Assembly (NCBI GenBank): GCA_007922225.1
Contig: ML679954.1
Coordinates: forward strand, 19,941,619 to 20,005,618
Direction: 5' to 3'
DNA length: 64,000 nucleotides
DNA from: Emydura subglobosa
Taxonomy: Eukaryota > Chordata > Testudines > Chelidae
Shown here: piece by piece, positions 60,722 to 64,000 of the stretch
How positions within the stretch are numbered: position 1 is the first letter of the stretch
How the letters are laid out: each line of letters starts with the position of its first letter
Position numbers and translations under genes: made by a program
The notes under the pieces: model-generated
What the model was told of the DNA's origin: nothing
Databases searched by the model: none
Seen by the model: only the letters and a program-made list of their open reading frames with translations

Positions 60722-62036
60722 ATATCCTATTACTGCTCTGCTCATTTCATTAGTTGTTTTTTTTTAAATACAGAATTTGTATAATTTTTTTAATCATAGA
60801 AAAAGCTTTTGCCTACCACTGTCTAGAAAATAATTGAGGCAAGAAGGATTAAAGGATATAGTGGTTAATTTATTTTTTTATAACTATAGCGATGACCATT
60901 TTGAAACTGATTACAAATTTTGACTATTTTTCAGGGTTACCAAGTTTTAATGTTTCCCAACATGATCAAGGAAGTGCATGGTTGGAGACAGATATAGATT
61001 TCTTAAGGAATAATATGCAAATGTTGGGTGAAGTTGGAGGATAAATTATTTATTTTCACTGATGATGATGAAATTAGACATTTTAGTTACAGAATGAGTT
61101 TTATTGCCATCTGTGGAACAAACTAATGTATTAAGTAAGGACTTACTAAAATCTATGATCTCCCATGTTTGAATAAGCAGGTTTGTGTATGGGTTTTGTA
61201 AAATTTAGAGCTGGAAATCTATTGCCAAGGCTTAATACTGAATCATTTATATAATGCAGTGTCAGAAACTGCGGTTTTGGTCAGATTGTGTTCTTCTCTT
61301 TGATTCTTTGTACCTAACTTTTTATTTTTATATAAAAATCTAACCTTATCTACCCTTATAAATTTAATAAGGTCCTTTAACCCTAAATAGATAAGTATAG
61401 TTTTTCTGATTTAATCATGGAAAAATCTGCTAATGTATAAGCAAAAAAGATTGGAAGGCTGTGCTTAAAAATAACTAGAAAATAACATGGCCTGGTGGTT
61501 AAGGCCCTGAGCTGGTACTTAGGAAGTCTGGGTTTAATTCCTGGCTCAGCCCATCTTCCTGTGTGACCATGGTCAAGTCACTTAATCTGTCTGTGTATTA
61601 TTTACCCATCTGTAAAATGGAGTAGTAATACTTCCTTTGTGTCTTGTCTATTTAGAATGTAAGCTGCTGTGTTTATTTGGGGTTTTTTTTGGTTTGGTTT
61701 TAAGTATATGCCTCTTGCTGTGTAAAATGTACAACACCCCAGACAATAAATCTGTGATCTTACTTCAAGGTGCTATTATAACAAAATCTCCTATCATTTC
61801 ACTAGCAAACCAAAGGTTGAATGTGGATATACTGACCTTTCACTTTGAATTCAGTGTAGTAATAACTCATGACAATCTGTGTTGGTATTCAAATAAGTAC
61901 ACCAATCCTCCCACTTCACTACCAGAAATCCCATGTCTAACACTACTTGAACAAGTAACTTTCTGCAGTAAAGCAAGAGTTTAGGCATTCCAGTACCTAT
62001 AAACATCTATTTAAACCTGTTAACGATTGTTAGCAC
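60722..62036. other. Gene-free region with one SINE
   Basis: AT-rich. It contains the MIR-type SINE at 61483-61748; otherwise unassigned. No gene seen. Confidence 0.5.
61483..61748 (+). repeat. Near full-length MIR-type tRNA-derived SINE
   Basis: Pol III A-box-like TGGCCTGGTGG (61488-61498) and B-box-like GGTTTAATTCC (61531-61541). Then 'tgaccatggtcaagtcactt' and 'cccatctgtaaaatggagta'. The 3' part 'ttagaatgtaagctgctgtg' through 'gtacaacaccccagacaat' is the sauropsid-style end. Confidence 0.8.
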
Positions 62037-63107
62037 CAGAACCAGCTTTAGGGGCAGGCAACCCAGGCAACCATCTGGGGTGCTGGGCTTGCAGGGGTGC
62101 TGGTCTCAGGGTGCTATTTTTGTGGTTAGCAACAAAAGGGAAAATGGAATGTTTTGAAGTAAAATGTTTCAGGTATTCTGTATGTGGAATAATTTTTCAC
62201 TAACTTCCTAGAATGTTCTGGAACTTTTTGTAGAATCTTGTGGAATCTTCCACACTTTCTGAGAACTACATTTTCCTTGTGCCTCCGCGAATGTTGTCAG
62301 CCATGCTCTCGTGGGTATATAAGGGGCAGGGCCAGTCAGTAAATATATGAGAATGAACTGTAATGCCATGAGAGCCCAGCTGCGTTATTGTGAACCTTGT
62401 TATATTGTGTAATTGTGAAGATGTACTTGGGGGATTTTAAGAACTGAAGGACACTTTTTCCCTAATTTGTGGATAGCTTTGAGGATTCTGCTCATGCTGC
62501 TGGTCAAAGTCGCGAGTGGTAAGCGCAGCTTTTCAAAGCTCAGGCTCATTAAAAGATATCTTTCGACGATGGCCAAACAAAATTGCTTGCTATTTTATCA
62601 CTTACTATTTTGTTGCTTGAAAATGCCATTGGCCAGTCTTTGGATCTCTTTGATGGTGTGCTTCAATTTGTGAGGGCAAAGGCAAGAAAAACGACTTTTT
62701 GAATTAAAGGATAGAGTTAAACATTCTAAGGCTATCACCTACTGTAATACTATTTAATGCTTATTTAAAAACTGCACCCAATGTTGATGCACAGTTCAGT
62801 TTCTTGATGATAATACACTTCAGTTATTCTTCAGATTAAAGTTTCTACAAGCTTAGAGGAAACAAATTTTTTTATTTACTTATATATGGCATGAATAAAT
62901 ACAGAGTTACAGATCCTAAAGTGCAAATTTATCATTTTATGTGACAGGGATAAATCATGGTTGCAAATTGTGCATCAAAGTCATGAAATGGAATAGCAAT
63001 TAAAAGCAATTTAAAAAAAAAAGGTATTAAAAAGTTTAACAAATGGAGGGTGGGGCCGCCAAAGATGCTCCTTGCCTGGGGTGCCATTTGGTCTAGGGCA
63101 GGCCCTG
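62037..63107 (+). mobile_element. 1.07-kb hAT transposon derivative with 8-bp target duplication
   Basis: Ends CAGAACCAGCTTTAG (left) and the inverse CAGGGCCTGCCCTAG (right), about 10 of 15 alike. Both are followed at similar distance by CCCAGGCAA. Flanks gttagcac (62029-62036) and attagcac (63108-63115) agree at 7 of 8 bases, the length hAT elements duplicate. The inside keeps only the end of a transposase, so this is an internally deleted, non-autonomous copy. Confidence 0.75.
62467..62702 (+). pseudogene. hAT transposase C-terminal (dimerisation) remnant
   Basis: KVASGKRSFSKLRLIKRYLS (from about 62506) matches the hAT dimerisation domain signature (ERSFSKLKLIKnYLRS-type). The final KARKTTF-stop lies in another frame (62649-62702), so at least one frameshift separates them. 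The zinc-finger and catalytic parts are absent. Confidence 0.7.
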
Positions 63108-63402
63108 ATTAGCACTACTGTACCTCAGTCTGCTAGGGTTAAAATGCAAGGTAGATTTGTAGTCCAAAACTAGTTTTAAAAATGTGAGATAGCAAAAAAA
63201 GAGGGGGGGGGGACCTTCTGCTAGCAGAGCAAAGATTAATTGGACATATACAGTATGTGCATGCAAATCTCTTAATGTTCATTCAAATCTAGCCATCCAT
63301 AAAAACAAAGGTGTTTAAACCAACAAAGGATTACGTGTCTAGAACTGCAAATGAGCACCGCAACAGTATTAGAAATTAAAACCTGCATTGGTCAAAGTTT
63401 CA

Positions 63403-63482
63403 GGCCAAATTCTGCTCTCTGGTACACAGCTAACTCCCACTGAAGATGATGGGAGGTAGAGGTGTGTGTACAGAACTAGGCC
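63403..63482. repeat. 80-bp palindromic MITE-like element
   Basis: GGCCAAATTCTG at the left faces CAGAACTAGGCC at the right (10 of 12 complementary), with 'aactcccactgaagatgatg' inside. Same family style as 25974-26043 and 42093-42166. Confidence 0.65.
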
Positions 63483-63539
63483 TTAATACCTTTTATAAAC
63501 ACAGTGCAGAATGGTATGATTAATTAATATTAGGGCCAT

Positions 63540-63880
63540 ATTCTGAGATGGTTGCTGTGTTCAGTTCTGGTCATCCCAACTCCAACATAATACTGCAGAT
63601 AAGAAATTCAGAGACAAGCATCTAGAGTGATTGGAACATAGAAAAGCTCTTGTGGAGAGAATGAAAAGATTTTTTACTTCAGATAGGAATTAATAAGAGG
63701 ATACATGCTAAAAGTTTACAAAATAATGGATGGCATGCTATAGAGAAAGTGGATTGGGAACTTCTATTCTCCGTCTTGTAATACACAAGGGAACATTCAA
63801 TTTCACTGAGGCAGCATAAAGGGAAATATTTTTTTCATACAATGCATTATTAGATGGTGGAACCCAGTGTCATTCCTTAT
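63540..63880 (+). repeat. CR1 LINE 3' region, sense
   Basis: 'tgttcagttctggtcatccc', 'ttacaaaataatggatggca', 'gagaaagtggattgggaact' and 'agatggtggaacccagtgtc' follow the end of the CR1 ORF2/3' region. The copy is diverged. Confidence 0.7.
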
Positions 63881-63918
63881 CATGATAGACTCAAAGAGCT
63901 CCATCCATTTAAACTTTT

Positions 63919-63940
63919 AAAAAAAAAAAAAAAAAAAAAA
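63919..63940 (+). repeat. Poly-A run (22 A)
   Basis: Homopolymer after the CR1 fragment. Confidence 0.95.
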
Positions 63941-64000
63941 GTTGAGATTACTTGATTAGTCTATAAGTACCTACAGGGGGAACAAATATATGATAATGGG

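Noticed and set aside
61483..61748. A true tRNA gene (A and B boxes present)
   Set aside because: The box spacing and downstream sequence are those of a MIR-type SINE and no cloverleaf forms.
24561..64000. Exons of the next gene (NEK7 lies downstream of LHX9 in human)
   Set aside because: No kinase-like frame on either strand; the neighbouring gene is probably beyond this window.
1..64000. CRISPR arrays, operons or other prokaryotic systems
   Set aside because: Spliced homeobox gene, CR1/MIR/PLE repeats and microsatellites show vertebrate nuclear DNA; no regularly spaced repeats with unique spacers.

Overview
This is a vertebrate nuclear DNA window carrying one recognisable protein-coding gene, the LIM-homeodomain transcription factor LHX9, on the + strand. 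It is followed by about 40 kb of gene-free, transposon-rich DNA. The repeats (CR1 LINE tails, MIR-type tRNA SINEs, Penelope-like elements, hAT copies and many short palindromic MITE-like modules built around phrases such as 'ccattgaagtcaatggg') suggest a non-avian sauropsid. I favour a turtle, with a crocodilian as the alternative. This comes from repeat style only and is an inference.

Layout. 1-9.7 kb: 5' flank with almost no recognisable interspersed repeats and no credible ORF; probably LHX9 regulatory DNA. 9.8-20.7 kb: five coding exons (9837-10010, 11634-11836, 12928-13283, 19034-19236, 20480-20737). They join in phase into a 397-codon protein with two LIM zinc-binding domains and a homeodomain, the length I know for human LHX9. 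20.7-23.4 kb: probable long 3' UTR. 23845-23901: a separate alternative last exon encoding an 18-residue tail (GEQILGHYSQTSRRLKIP) that replaces the second half of the DNA-recognition helix. This gives a predicted 330-residue isoform (LHX9-alpha type), and the exon lies downstream of the canonical last exon.

24.6-64 kb: no gene recognised. It holds MIR-type SINEs, CR1 and L3-like LINE fragments, and three Penelope-like element (PLE) copies at about 41.66-41.99, 46.55-47.38 and 58.57-60.72 kb. The middle PLE keeps an open GIY-YIG endonuclease frame and a probable target-site duplication, and two PLE tails carry a hammerhead-ribozyme-like core. A TIR-bearing insert at 34.83-36.56 kb interrupts an older repeat. 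A 1.07-kb hAT copy at 62.04-63.11 kb has an 8-bp target duplication and a transposase-dimerisation remnant. There is also a 0.9-kb CT-rich minisatellite-like tract.

How the parts work together: exon 1 has a very short upstream ORF, a weak first AUG and a stronger second AUG. The splice acceptor of the canonical last exon sits in A-rich sequence with a poor pyrimidine tract, while the alternative last exon has a good one. This layout would suit regulated output of full-length (DNA-binding) versus truncated (LIM-only, non-binding) LHX9. I found no clearly new multi-gene system. The most unusual things are the alternative LHX9 terminal exon and the Penelope elements with head-to-head inverted copies and ribozyme-like tails.
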